44,379 nucleotides of DNA from an uncultured Blastocatellia bacterium (GTDB taxonomy: Bacteria > Acidobacteriota > Blastocatellia > Chloracidobacteriales > Chloracidobacteriaceae). Below, in pieces: positions 1 through 7,761 of the stretch; the stretch's first letter is position 1, and each line of letters starts with the position of its first letter. The position numbers and the translations under genes were made by a program. The stretch is from the NCBI GenBank assembly GCA_937934745.1, contig CALGZC010000012.1, positions 1-44,379 of the forward strand. The letters run 5' to 3'. The notes beneath the pieces are model-generated. The model was given only the letters and a program-made list of their open reading frames with translations. It was not told the DNA's origin and searched no databases.

Positions 1-69
1 TCGCGCCTTGCGCGTGGCGCGCGCCGGCGACAAGCGGCGCATCCGGCGCTGCCGTTCGTCGGTCGGCAT
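1..69 (-). CDS. N-terminal fragment of an unknown basic protein (runs off the window)
   Basis: An ATG on the minus strand at 69 is preceded by a strong purine-rich ribosome binding site (AGGGGGAACGG directly upstream). The frame stays open to base 1, giving 23 residues that begin MPTDERQRRMRRL and continue with many arginines and alanines. The good ribosome site and GC-rich codons argue for a real gene whose body lies outside the window. Too little is visible to name a family. Confidence 0.4.
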   Translation of the reverse strand, partial: MPTDERQRRMRRLSPARATRKAR

Positions 70-1337
70 CCGTTCCCCCTTGTCGGCTTGCAGTCGTTGC
101 GCGGCGCAATCACACGCTTGACCTATGAGGGATAACAACGACTGAAAACGAGCCGCAGGCGGAGTTTCGGCGCAGCCAAACCCACAGCCAAGGACGGCTC
201 TACGCCGTCCGCGCTCGCCTTCCCTGCCCTGAACGGCGGCGGCCCAGCGCGCACCGGGTCAATTCCGGAGATTGTCGTGATTGCCGGAGAAAGTTTCTCT
301 AGCAATACGCGGAGTTATGTAGCAAGAAAAGCTGTTCAATTCGACGAGCGAGAAGGCCAGTTGCCTTTGTACTTCAGTATTTAGCTTGGGGTCTAACAGG
401 AACCACAAGCCTGTTCCGCAACCGTTCTTAAAATAGTCCAGAGGCAAAACTCAATCGGTAGATACTCTGTTGACGTATAGTCCGAAATGTTTCAGCGCCT
501 ACCAAAGAGCTTTTGTTGGAAACAGCCAAATGTTTTTTCGGCTCTATCGGGAAAAGAAGATCTGCTCTGCAATCCTTTCCAACACTAGCACTGAGTTGCT
601 TGATACATATCGAGTCATTCGAAGCTGTATGCAGGAAATTATCTGTATTCTTTCCGAAGTTCCACATCAAGAGTAGTTCTACTACAAAATCTAAATCCGA
701 AACCCCTGTTCACTAGGGCTTCCAGAACGGGCAGTGCGAATGATTTACCTGAACAAAACCGGCTACAAAAATTTGTACTAAGTGAATCAACATGAACATT
801 TCGATGTTCCTTTTTGGAAACATCGCCTCGGTACTTTGCCGACCATGACCTTATTGCCGTTTATCAGGTATTACAGAATGTTGAAGTTGAGTCTTCTAAA
901 GCAGTCATTGTCAAAGCTATGACCCATAACTGGGCATACTTTGACCTGCCATACATACTTTCATCTCCGGTAGGAGATTTCACGTCCTATGTTGGCGGTG
1001 GTTTTCGCTTGCAGGACCAAGGACGTATACGTAATGTTTGTCATCAATTAGCTTACAGGGCGTTTATATCATGACCTCCGTCCCTAACCCACCAGTTGTA
1101 CGCCTACTCTATCAGTCGCCACTGTTCACAGCTTATGAAGTTTTGACAATCGTGTATCAATAAACTTTGGAAGATAACAAAATCAGTGATCGTCAACTAT
1201 TCGTTCCGGGAATTATTGGACTTGAATCTGCAAAAACCACAAGGCAGTAACACGCTTTCCTGCCATGCCAACGCACTCGCTACACAATAAGTAGCTTCGT
1301 TATTCGCAGAAGCTAGTCTATGACGCCTTTTTTGGTC
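70..1337. other. Non-coding, partly AT-rich interval; possible decayed insert
   Basis: No convincing gene is seen in about 1.27 kb. Bases 70-253 are GC-rich and contain a perfect 7-bp stem with a 5-base loop (192-198 with 204-210). From about 254 to 1337 the base composition becomes clearly AT-richer than the rest of the window. Short open frames of 60-86 codons occur on both strands (for example plus 470-676, plus 814-1074 and minus 428-670), but they have no recognisable motif, have poor start contexts and overlap each other. The AT-rich composition continues into the neighbouring peptidase gene. The simplest reading is foreign DNA carrying eroded genes; small genes cannot be excluded. Confidence 0.5.
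794..815 (+). terminator. Probable Rho-independent terminator
   Basis: A 6-bp stem (GAACAT at 794-799 with ATGTTC at 804-809) closes a TTCG tetraloop and is followed by C and five T residues. That is the shape of an intrinsic terminator for plus-strand transcription. A second, overlapping hairpin is possible (GATGTTCC pairing with GGAAACATC across the T run, one base bulged). No clear gene lies upstream, which is why confidence is moderate. Confidence 0.45.
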
Positions 1338-2042
1338 TTATCGGCAAGCTACACCTGCCACATAGTTTTCGATAACATCCAATTCGACTGCTGTTTCACA
1401 TCCCTGAAAACCAGTAATATCTTCTAGTGTGATATTTTCTAGGTATTGCCGTAGTAGAGGTAGGGATAATGGCATGTATGACCAATGCCATTTTTCTTCT
1501 TCATAACCGGTGCGGCCGCTTTCTTTGGAAGTGTAAGGCTGACAGAATCCATATCGGTCGGCATGGGTTGCCAGCCACAAATAGATTTTCCGTCCTTCAC
1601 CTGATTGGAAGTAACTCTCCTCCAGGCTGTTGAGATCAATATCCGTCCCCCAGTGGTGGCGTGATGTGCCCGGCATAGAGGAGTACCTAAGAATCTTCTC
1701 TGCCCTTGCCTTTGGGTCGGCTATTGTAGCGTTGTCTTTCCATTTCCTCTCCCAAATTGCTTTTTGCATGTTGAAGTTGCGCGTTGCAGAAAGGATCACC
1801 AAGTTTATGTTGTCCTTCTTAGCATCTTCAGCCATGCTGATAAACGCCGTGTAAGTTTCTTTTCGTAGGTACTGCTGGCGGGCGGCGCCGGATGTATAAC
1901 GGTCATCGAGTTTGACAAAGCGACTATCTTGCGCCGGATCAAATTTCCCGAGCAGGTAGTTTTTATCTACGGGTTGATCGTTACGCTCGGCAGGCACAGG
2001 CATTGCAAATAACAACAACATGAGTATCCAGATTGTTCTCAT
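1338..2042 (-). CDS. VanY/LAS-family D-alanyl-D-alanine carboxypeptidase (M15)
   Basis: This 234-residue protein has an N-terminal signal peptide (MRTIWILMLLLFAMPVPA) and the hallmarks of LAS/M15 metallopeptidases. The zinc motif SRHHWGTDID lies at about residues 127-136 (consensus SxHxxGxAxD, with D in place of A). The EKWHW motif at 183-187 supplies the catalytic Glu and the last zinc-binding His. Such enzymes act in the periplasm and remove the terminal D-Ala of peptidoglycan stem peptides. I chose the ATG at 2042 because it begins directly with the signal peptide; an in-frame TTG 18 bases upstream would add six residues. The gene is AT-richer than its downstream neighbours and joins an AT-rich non-coding stretch, suggesting acquisition by transfer. 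It is a stand-alone gene: msrP begins beyond it on the same strand, 92 bases upstream. Confidence 0.85.
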   Translation of the reverse strand: MRTIWILMLLLFAMPVPAERNDQPVDKNYLLGKFDPAQDSRFVKLDDRYTSGAARQQYLRKETYTAFISMAEDAKKDNINLVILSATRNFNMQKAIWERKWKDNATIADPKARAEKILRYSSMPGTSRHHWGTDIDLNSLEESYFQSGEGRKIYLWLATHADRYGFCQPYTSKESGRTGYEEEKWHWSYMPLSLPLLRQYLENITLEDITGFQGCETAVELDVIENYVAGVACR

Positions 2043-2134
2043 AACGGTTGAGCAGGCCAAATAGTTGTGGATGCAGGCCGACGCCGTCCCATACAGGTTG
2101 TTCCCATCCCGCCGGCTTGTCGTCCCCGGTTGGC

Positions 2135-3112
2135 CTAGTAAAACTTTCTCAGGTCCAGGCCGGCGTACAGCGAAGCTACTTGGTCGGCATAGCCGTTGAA
2201 CAGCAGTGTTGGGCGGCGGGTGAACTCCCCGATCCGTCTTTCAGTCGCCTGACTCCACCGAGGATGACTGACCTGTGGATTGACGTTGGCGTAGAAACCA
2301 TATTCGTGTGGGGCAGCTTCCCGCCAGGTCGTCCGTGGCATACGGTCGGTGACGGTGATGCGAACAATGGATTTGATGCTCTTGAAGCCGTATTTCCACG
2401 GCACAACCAACCGTAACGGGGCGCCATTCTGATTTGGAAGTGTCTTGCCATATAGCCCGACGGCCAGCAGCGTCAGAGGGTGCAACGCCTCATCCAAACG
2501 CAAACCTTCCCGATACGGCCAGTCCAGCAGCCGGCTACGTTGCAGTGGAAACTGCTTTGGATCGTGCAGTGTCTCAAAGGCAACAAACTGCGCTGCGCCC
2601 AACGGCTCGACCAGCTTGAGCAGGCCGGACAGGGGAAAACCAACCCACGGAATGACCATTGACCAACCTTCAACGCACCGCAGCCGATACACGCGCTCTT
2701 CCAGTGGGAAGAGGCGGATGAGGTCGTCCACGTCGAATGTCCGCGGCCGGTTGACCAGCCCGCCCACAACCACCGTCCACGGGCGTGTCACCAGCGCCTG
2801 GGACTCATAGGCGACATCGTGTTTCGCGGTTGAGAACTCATAGAAATTGTTGTAGTGCGTAATGTCGTCATAATCCGTCGGCGGTTCCTCCGTCGTCAGC
2901 GCGGGGTCGGATGGTATAACCGTCGCGAGGGGGCGCGGTCCCGGCGCGGATGGCGGACGGCGATTGATACCGGCAAACAGGTAATACAGCCCGGTCGTTG
3001 CCGCGAGTGAACCAGCCGCTGCCGCACCCTGCATAAAGGCCCGCCGGTTGAAATACACCCGTTCCGGCGTGATTTCTGAGCTTTTGATGTCGGCAGGCCG
3101 TTTGATGAGCAT
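2135..3112 (-). CDS. msrP: Protein-methionine-sulfoxide reductase catalytic subunit MsrP (YedY)
   Basis: 325 residues, close to the E. coli MsrP length. A twin-arginine signal is visible (NRRAFMQ at 22-28 followed by an Ala-rich hydrophobic stretch), so the protein should be exported folded with its molybdopterin cofactor. The cofactor-ligating cysteine sits in [15 protein letters not shown] (C146). The conserved [19 protein letters not shown] segment of the sulfite-oxidase fold follows. In the known system MsrP repairs oxidised methionines of periplasmic proteins and receives electrons from the membrane haem protein MsrQ. No msrQ-like membrane gene is adjacent here, so the electron donor must be encoded elsewhere or differ. 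The start lies 6 bases after the stop of the upstream S9 peptidase gene, so the two are probably co-transcribed. Confidence 0.92.
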   Translation of the reverse strand: MLIKRPADIKSSEITPERVYFNRRAFMQGAAAAGSLAATTGLYYLFAGINRRPPSAPGPRPLATVIPSDPALTTEEPPTDYDDITHYNNFYEFSTAKHDVAYESQALVTRPWTVVVGGLVNRPRTFDVDDLIRLFPLEERVYRLRCVEGWSMVIPWVGFPLSGLLKLVEPLGAAQFVAFETLHDPKQFPLQRSRLLDWPYREGLRLDEALHPLTLLAVGLYGKTLPNQNGAPLRLVVPWKYGFKSIKSIVRITVTDRMPRTTWREAAPHEYGFYANVNPQVSHPRWSQATERRIGEFTRRPTLLFNGYADQVASLYAGLDLRKFY

Positions 3113-3118
3113 GGCATC

Positions 3119-5236
3119 CTACTTCTCAATCCCAAGCTGGGTCAGCAAAAATGTGTAGTAAAACGCCGTCTCACGCAGGGCATCGTACCGTCCCGACGCT
3201 CCGCCATGCCCGGCTGCCATATTCGTTTTGAGTAGTAGGAGATTGCGGTCGGTTTTCAGCGTCCGCAGGCGCGCAACGTACTTCGCCGGCTCCCAGTAGG
3301 CCACCTGGCTGTCGTTGAGCGCCGTGATGACCAGCATTGCCGGGTACCTGCCAGGCTTGAGGTTGTCGTAGGGCGAATAAGATCGCATGTAATCGTACGC
3401 AGCCTTCTCGTTCGGATTGCCCCACTCGATGTATTCACCGGTGGTGAGCGGTAGCGTGGCATCGAGCATGGTGTTCATCACATCCACAAACGGCACCTGC
3501 GAAATGACCACGCGGAAGAGGTCAGGACGCATGTTGACCACTGCCCCCATGAGCAACCCACCGGCGCTACCGCCCTGAATCGCAAGGTGCGCCGGCGAGG
3601 TGTATTTCTCCCGAATGAGAAACTCGGCGCACGCAATAAAGTCGGTGAAGGTGTTCTTTTTCTGCATCATCTTCCCCTGCTCATGCCATTCTTCGCCCAT
3701 CTCGCCGCCGCCGCGAATGTGCGCAACGGCAAAGATCATCCCGCGATTGAGCAGGGACAGCCGGTTCGATGAGAAGTTATCGGGAATCGAAATACCGTAG
3801 CTGCCGTAGCCATATAGCAGCGTCGGGTTCTTGCCCGTCCGTTTGAGACCCTTCTTATATGTCACCGTGAGAGGAATCTTGACGCCGTCGGCCGCCGTAG
3901 CAAACAACCGTTTGGTGACATACTGGGTTTTGTCATACCCACCGACAACTTCATTTTGCTTGAGCAGGGTCTGCCGGCGTGTCTCCAGGTCGTATTCATA
4001 CACCGAGCGCGGTGTAATCGGTGATTCATAGGCGTAACGGAACTTGGTCGTATCAAACTCCACATTGGTCGCGCCGCCGACCGTGTAGGCCGGCTCCGGG
4101 AACGCAATGACGTGCGACTTGCCACTTTCCAAATCAAAGACCGTGAGCTTTTCCAGGCCGTCTTCGCGGGTTTCCAACACCGCATGTTTGGTGAACAGAT
4201 TCAGCGCTTCGATTTTGACCTTTGGATTGTGGGGGACGAACTCGCGCCAGTTTGCCTTGGATGGATCGGCGACCGGTGCGCGTACGACGCGGAAGTTTTT
4301 ACCGCCGTCCTGTGTCCGGATAAACCACTCGTCACTGCGGTGCTCGACAAAGTAACGGATGCCGTCCACGCGGGGAAACAACACGCGAAACTCGCCATCA
4401 GGACGGTCGCTGGGCAGATAGCGGACCTCACTCGTCGTCGAGCTGATGGAAAGAGCGATGAGGTATTTCCGGTCATTTGTTCGGCCCAGACCGAGGTTGT
4501 ACAGCTCATCCTTCTCTTCGTAGATTTCCGTTGTCGCGCCTCCCAAGGTATGGCGGACGAGCTTGTTGGAGCGTTTGGTCACGGGGTCTTCGACCACCAG
4601 AAACAGGTTTTTGTTATCGGCAGCCCATTCGACGCTCGTGACGCGCTCGGCGGTGTCGGCGAGGAGCTGTCCGGTTGTCAAGTCCTTGACGTGCAGCCGG
4701 TACTGCCGGTAACCGGTTTCATCGGTCGTGTAGGCCAGCAAGCGGCCATCATCGCTGACGGCAAAGGCGCCAAGCGCCATAAACGGCTTGCCCTCGGCCA
4801 GTTGGTTGAGATCAACAAGGACCTCCTCTGGGGCGTCGAGAGAGCCTTGTTTCCGGCAGTAGATGGGGTACTGTTTTCCCTGCTCGGTGCGTGAGTAGTA
4901 AAAAAAGCCGCGGTATCGGTAGGGAACGCTCAAATCGGTTTCCTTGATCCGTCCGAGCATTTCTTTGTAAAGCTTGTCCTCGAGCGCTTTGTAGGGGGCC
5001 ATGACGGCTGCGGTGTAGGCGTTTTCAGCTTCGAGATACGCAATGACTTCGGGGTTCTGGCGCTTGTCGTCACGCAGCCAGAAGTACTCGTCCACACGCT
5101 GATCGCCGTGTAGCTCAAAAACACGCGGTTCTTTCTTGGCTATTGGTGGTGTCGGGTGCGGTGCTTGGGCCATAGCGAGTAGGGTTGTTGTCAACAAGAG
5201 CGGTGTGAGCCTGGGTAATGCACGCAACACGGGCAA
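3119..5236 (-). CDS. Exported oligopeptidase B-like S9A serine peptidase
   Basis: This 705-residue prolyl oligopeptidase-family protein has an N-terminal beta-propeller region and a C-terminal alpha/beta-hydrolase domain. The catalytic triad is readable: Ser557 in GGSAGG, Asp642 in ALNDSQV and His677 in AAGHGG. The sequence FDTTKFRYAYESPITPRSVYEYDL and the overall layout fit oligopeptidase B (PtrB), which cleaves short peptides after basic residues. I place the start at the TTG at 5236: AAAGGAG lies 6 bases upstream, and translation then opens with a signal peptide (PVLRALPRLTPLLLTTTLLAMAQA), so the enzyme is likely periplasmic. An upstream in-frame start at 5323 would bury that signal. It heads a two-gene unit with msrP and is divergent from phoH. 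Confidence 0.9.
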   Translation of the reverse strand: MPVLRALPRLTPLLLTTTLLAMAQAPHPTPPIAKKEPRVFELHGDQRVDEYFWLRDDKRQNPEVIAYLEAENAYTAAVMAPYKALEDKLYKEMLGRIKETDLSVPYRYRGFFYYSRTEQGKQYPIYCRKQGSLDAPEEVLVDLNQLAEGKPFMALGAFAVSDDGRLLAYTTDETGYRQYRLHVKDLTTGQLLADTAERVTSVEWAADNKNLFLVVEDPVTKRSNKLVRHTLGGATTEIYEEKDELYNLGLGRTNDRKYLIALSISSTTSEVRYLPSDRPDGEFRVLFPRVDGIRYFVEHRSDEWFIRTQDGGKNFRVVRAPVADPSKANWREFVPHNPKVKIEALNLFTKHAVLETREDGLEKLTVFDLESGKSHVIAFPEPAYTVGGATNVEFDTTKFRYAYESPITPRSVYEYDLETRRQTLLKQNEVVGGYDKTQYVTKRLFATAADGVKIPLTVTYKKGLKRTGKNPTLLYGYGSYGISIPDNFSSNRLSLLNRGMIFAVAHIRGGGEMGEEWHEQGKMMQKKNTFTDFIACAEFLIREKYTSPAHLAIQGGSAGGLLMGAVVNMRPDLFRVVISQVPFVDVMNTMLDATLPLTTGEYIEWGNPNEKAAYDYMRSYSPYDNLKPGRYPAMLVITALNDSQVAYWEPAKYVARLRTLKTDRNLLLLKTNMAAGHGGASGRYDALRETAFYYTFLLTQLGIEK

Positions 5237-5372
5237 TGATGACTCCTTTAGATGTCCTTTAGACAATTGGGGCTTGTAGGTGAGCAATATCTCTGGTGCT
5301 TGGGAAAAACCACACTTGCCCACTCCGAATCAAGTCTTGCCGCCACTCGCGATGCCGTCACCCAACCGTGCG

Positions 5373-5402
5373 TTTACGGCCGCATGGGGGCGGCCGTATA
5401 AT
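5373..5402 (+). promoter_or_regulatory. phoH promoter with inverted repeat in the spacer
   Basis: A consensus -10 box TATAAT (5397-5402) follows a -35-like TTTACG (5373-5378) at an 18-base spacing. A perfect 8-bp inverted repeat, ACGGCCGC (5376-5383) and GCGGCCGT (5390-5397) with a 6-base loop, begins in the -35 box, fills the spacer and ends on the first base of the -10 box. That is where a repressor or spacer-distorting activator would bind. The predicted transcription start near 5409 leaves a very short leader before phoH. Confidence 0.6.
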
Positions 5403-5439
5403 CCACCCAACTCTAAATTCCCTATCGTTGGTGGTGCAT

Positions 5440-6390
5440 TTGAAAAAGCTGACGCTGCCGGAAGATGGTCTTGAAATTCTGTTTGGGTCCTACGACGAAA
5501 ACATTCGTTACCTTGAAACGCTGCTCAACGTCCGCATCGGTGCGCGTGGCAGTGAAATCACGATTGAAGGTGAGGCCGCCGACATTGCTGCCGTTGAAGG
5601 CATTTTGACCGATTTCGCCGAGCTTGTGAGTGAGGGAACATCACCGTCGAGTCAGGAACTACGGCAGGCGTTCAAGCAAATTGCCGACGACCGGACAGCG
5701 TCGTTGAAGACGCTTTTCTGCAAGACTTATCGCTTCAACCCAACCGGACGGAAAATGGTATCGGCGCGGACACCCAATCAGCGCCGTTATCTGGAAGCAC
5801 TTCAAGGCCATGAACTCGTTTTTGGCATCGGGCCGGCAGGAACGGGCAAAACGTTTCTCGCCGTGGCAATGGCGCTGCATTACCTGTGGCAAAAAAGGGT
5901 CTCACGCATCATCCTGACGCGGCCGGCGGTCGAAGCCGGGGAAAAGCTAGGCTTCCTGCCAGGCGACTTACAGGACAAGGTCGATCCCTATTTACGACCG
6001 CTCTACGATGCGCTGTTTGACTTAGCCGATCCTGACAAAATCAGCCGCATGCTTGAAAAGCGCATCATCGAGGTCGCACCGTTGGCGTTCATGCGCGGAC
6101 GAACGCTATCCGAGGCCTTCATCATCCTCGACGAAGCTCAGAATACGACTTCCGAGCAGATGAAAATGTTCCTGACACGGATTGGTTACGGATCGCGCGT
6201 GGTGGTCACGGGTGACGCCACCCAGATTGACCTACCAGCCGGAAAACTATCTGGTCTGGTTGAAGCGACCGGCATCCTGCGTGACATCAGTGAAATTGCC
6301 ATTGTTGAGTTCACCAACCGTGATGTTGTCCGGCACCGACTGGTGCAGTTGATTGTGCAGGCCTACGACCGCGCGCGCCAGAACACCTAA
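5440..6390 (+). CDS. phoH: PhoH family ATPase
   Basis: 316 residues from the TTG at 5440 ([10 protein letters not shown]...). The N-terminal 60 residues look like the KH-like region of bacterial PhoH proteins. The ATPase core follows, with Walker A GPAGTGKT (131-138), Walker [12 protein letters not shown] (227-237) and the sensor-like [13 protein letters not shown]. Family members are cytoplasmic nucleotide hydrolases linked to RNA metabolism (YbeZ associates with the rRNA endonuclease YbeY); phosphate-starvation control is known only for some. GTG codons at 5431 and 5434 are alternative starts; GGTGG at 5430-5434 suits the TTG. The usual neighbour ybeY does not follow: a 460-base gap and a lipase gene come next. 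Confidence 0.92.
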   Translation: MKKLTLPEDGLEILFGSYDENIRYLETLLNVRIGARGSEITIEGEAADIAAVEGILTDFAELVSEGTSPSSQELRQAFKQIADDRTASLKTLFCKTYRFNPTGRKMVSARTPNQRRYLEALQGHELVFGIGPAGTGKTFLAVAMALHYLWQKRVSRIILTRPAVEAGEKLGFLPGDLQDKVDPYLRPLYDALFDLADPDKISRMLEKRIIEVAPLAFMRGRTLSEAFIILDEAQNTTSEQMKMFLTRIGYGSRVVVTGDATQIDLPAGKLSGLVEATGILRDISEIAIVEFTNRDVVRHRLVQLIVQAYDRARQNT

Positions 6391-6851
6391 GGTCACGGTT
6401 TAGAATACCCAGGACAATCTCCTCCAAAATACCTGCTGTACATTGCCCCTTGCCTCTGGGTTGTTTTGTGTCTGGCAACCGAGGCGAGTCGGGACAAGCG
6501 CCTGACGGCTTACCGACATCGGTCAGACCAGTAGGCAATACCCCCGGTGGGGAACGGTCACCTGACGGTAGCTCCATCGTTACGGTAGCGGCACCAACCA
6601 CCCTTGGCGGCCGGCCGGTTGTACGCCAACTGTCAAGTAACTTGGCGCCACGGCTAACCAATACCGTCGAAGAACTTGACAGTCGAAGACACAGCGACAC
6701 AGCCCGATTTATGTCAAGTAAACCCTGTTGTACGTGGTGTTCGCTCTGTTTGCAGAGCTGTCCGACCGGCGTGTTCCAGGTCCGATCTTGCGGCACGTAC
6801 GTTGCTTTACCGAATGAACAGCCATTCATTCTTCAGGCGGGAGAAACAGCC
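6391..6851. other. 460-base non-coding interval with inverted repeats
   Basis: No gene is supported here, although the frame of the next gene stays open upstream. A perfect 9-bp inverted repeat, CTGTCAAGT (6630-6638) and ACTTGACAG (6674-6682), encloses 35 bases, and TGTCAAGTAA recurs once more near 6714. There is no T run to make it an intrinsic terminator. The block could be a regulatory leader or a structured RNA, but it fits no RNA family I recognise. Confidence 0.35.
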
Positions 6852-7727
6852 ATGAGACACAATCGACACCTCATTCAGTGGCTAGGTTTGGCGGCGATGT
6901 GGCTGGGGTTGTGGCTGGGATGCAGTACCGGCGCAGTTGCCCAAACGACACTGGTCTTCGTCCATGGCAAGTCGGACGGTGTTTCAACCGACAGCCGCAG
7001 CAAGGTCATCAACAACTACTGGACGCCGGACATGATTCGGGCCGCGACGCGCAACTACACGGTCCCATACGAAGTAGTTTTTTACGACGGACGCAAACCC
7101 TACTGGGACTGCGCTGTAGATGTCGCCGCCCAGATCAATCAGTTTATTACCAACGGTCGGCGTAATCTTGTGTTTGTCACCCACAGCATGGGTGGTGTTG
7201 TTATGCGCTTCATTTTATGCAACGCCGATCCATCCGATCCGTTTTACAACTACCGTGGGGCGAACTTTAACCGAATTCAAACCCATACGCGCCACGTGCT
7301 GTCTTATGCGCCCCCTAACGCCGGTTCTGAAGCGGCCGATTTGGCCGGCTCGTTGAGCGGCTCCTGGCTAACCGCCTGGCTGGTGAGCCTGATTGACAAC
7401 AATGCTCCTTCGACGCAGGCGCTTACGACAGCCCATTTCCACACGGCCAACGCCAACTGGATGCGCGATGCCCTACGCAGTAAGCCTATTTTCACGGTGG
7501 CTGGGACCGGACTATGGAACGACTTCTGCTTGGAGTGTGTCGGGCTGGCGACACTGTCAGGGCTAGCCGGGCTGCCGGGCGAAGACGACGGGATGGTTGC
7601 TGAATACAGCGCCCACTATACAAAGGCGCCCGGTGGGCGATGGTACAACACCGACGCCAACCACCACTACAACCGACGCAACAGCTATCGCAGGCTGGGA
7701 AATGATATTGCCCAGTACGGCTACTGA
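6852..7727 (+). CDS. Secreted alpha/beta-hydrolase, lipase-like
   Basis: 291 residues. A signal peptide (hydrophobic stretch WLGLAAMWLGLWLG, likely cleavage after AVA before QTTLV) is followed by an alpha/beta-hydrolase start, TLVFVHGKSDG (oxyanion-hole region). The nucleophile elbow is THSMGG, with Ser112. Candidate acid and base residues are in GEDDGMVAEY and ANHHYNRRN near the C terminus. The family cleaves ester bonds of lipids or small esters outside the cytoplasm; the substrate cannot be told. I chose the ATG at 6852, which has GGCGGGAG upstream and begins with the signal peptide; longer in-frame versions lack a signal. The cysteine in LWLGCS is not in a canonical lipobox. The next gene starts 34 bases downstream and is probably co-transcribed. 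Confidence 0.82.
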   Translation: MRHNRHLIQWLGLAAMWLGLWLGCSTGAVAQTTLVFVHGKSDGVSTDSRSKVINNYWTPDMIRAATRNYTVPYEVVFYDGRKPYWDCAVDVAAQINQFITNGRRNLVFVTHSMGGVVMRFILCNADPSDPFYNYRGANFNRIQTHTRHVLSYAPPNAGSEAADLAGSLSGSWLTAWLVSLIDNNAPSTQALTTAHFHTANANWMRDALRSKPIFTVAGTGLWNDFCLECVGLATLSGLAGLPGEDDGMVAEYSAHYTKAPGGRWYNTDANHHYNRRNSYRRLGNDIAQYGY

Positions 7728-7761
7728 TAAGCTCTGCAACCGATAAGAGGAGAACCCTGCC

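Noticed and set aside
814-1074. An 86-codon plus-strand frame in the AT-rich region
   Set aside because: Its only early start is a TTG inside the T run of a terminator hairpin, with no ribosome site and no recognisable motif.
1292-1315. A 7-bp stem (TAGCTTC/GAAGCTA) downstream of the VanY-like gene
   Set aside because: Considered as its terminator, but the minus-strand RNA would lack a U run after the stem.
4112-4894. A 260-codon plus-strand frame
   Set aside because: It lies wholly inside the S9 peptidase gene on the other strand, which has clear family motifs in this stretch.
6311-6829. A 172-codon minus-strand frame
   Set aside because: It overlaps the end of phoH and the non-coding spacer, shows no domain and has no ribosome site.
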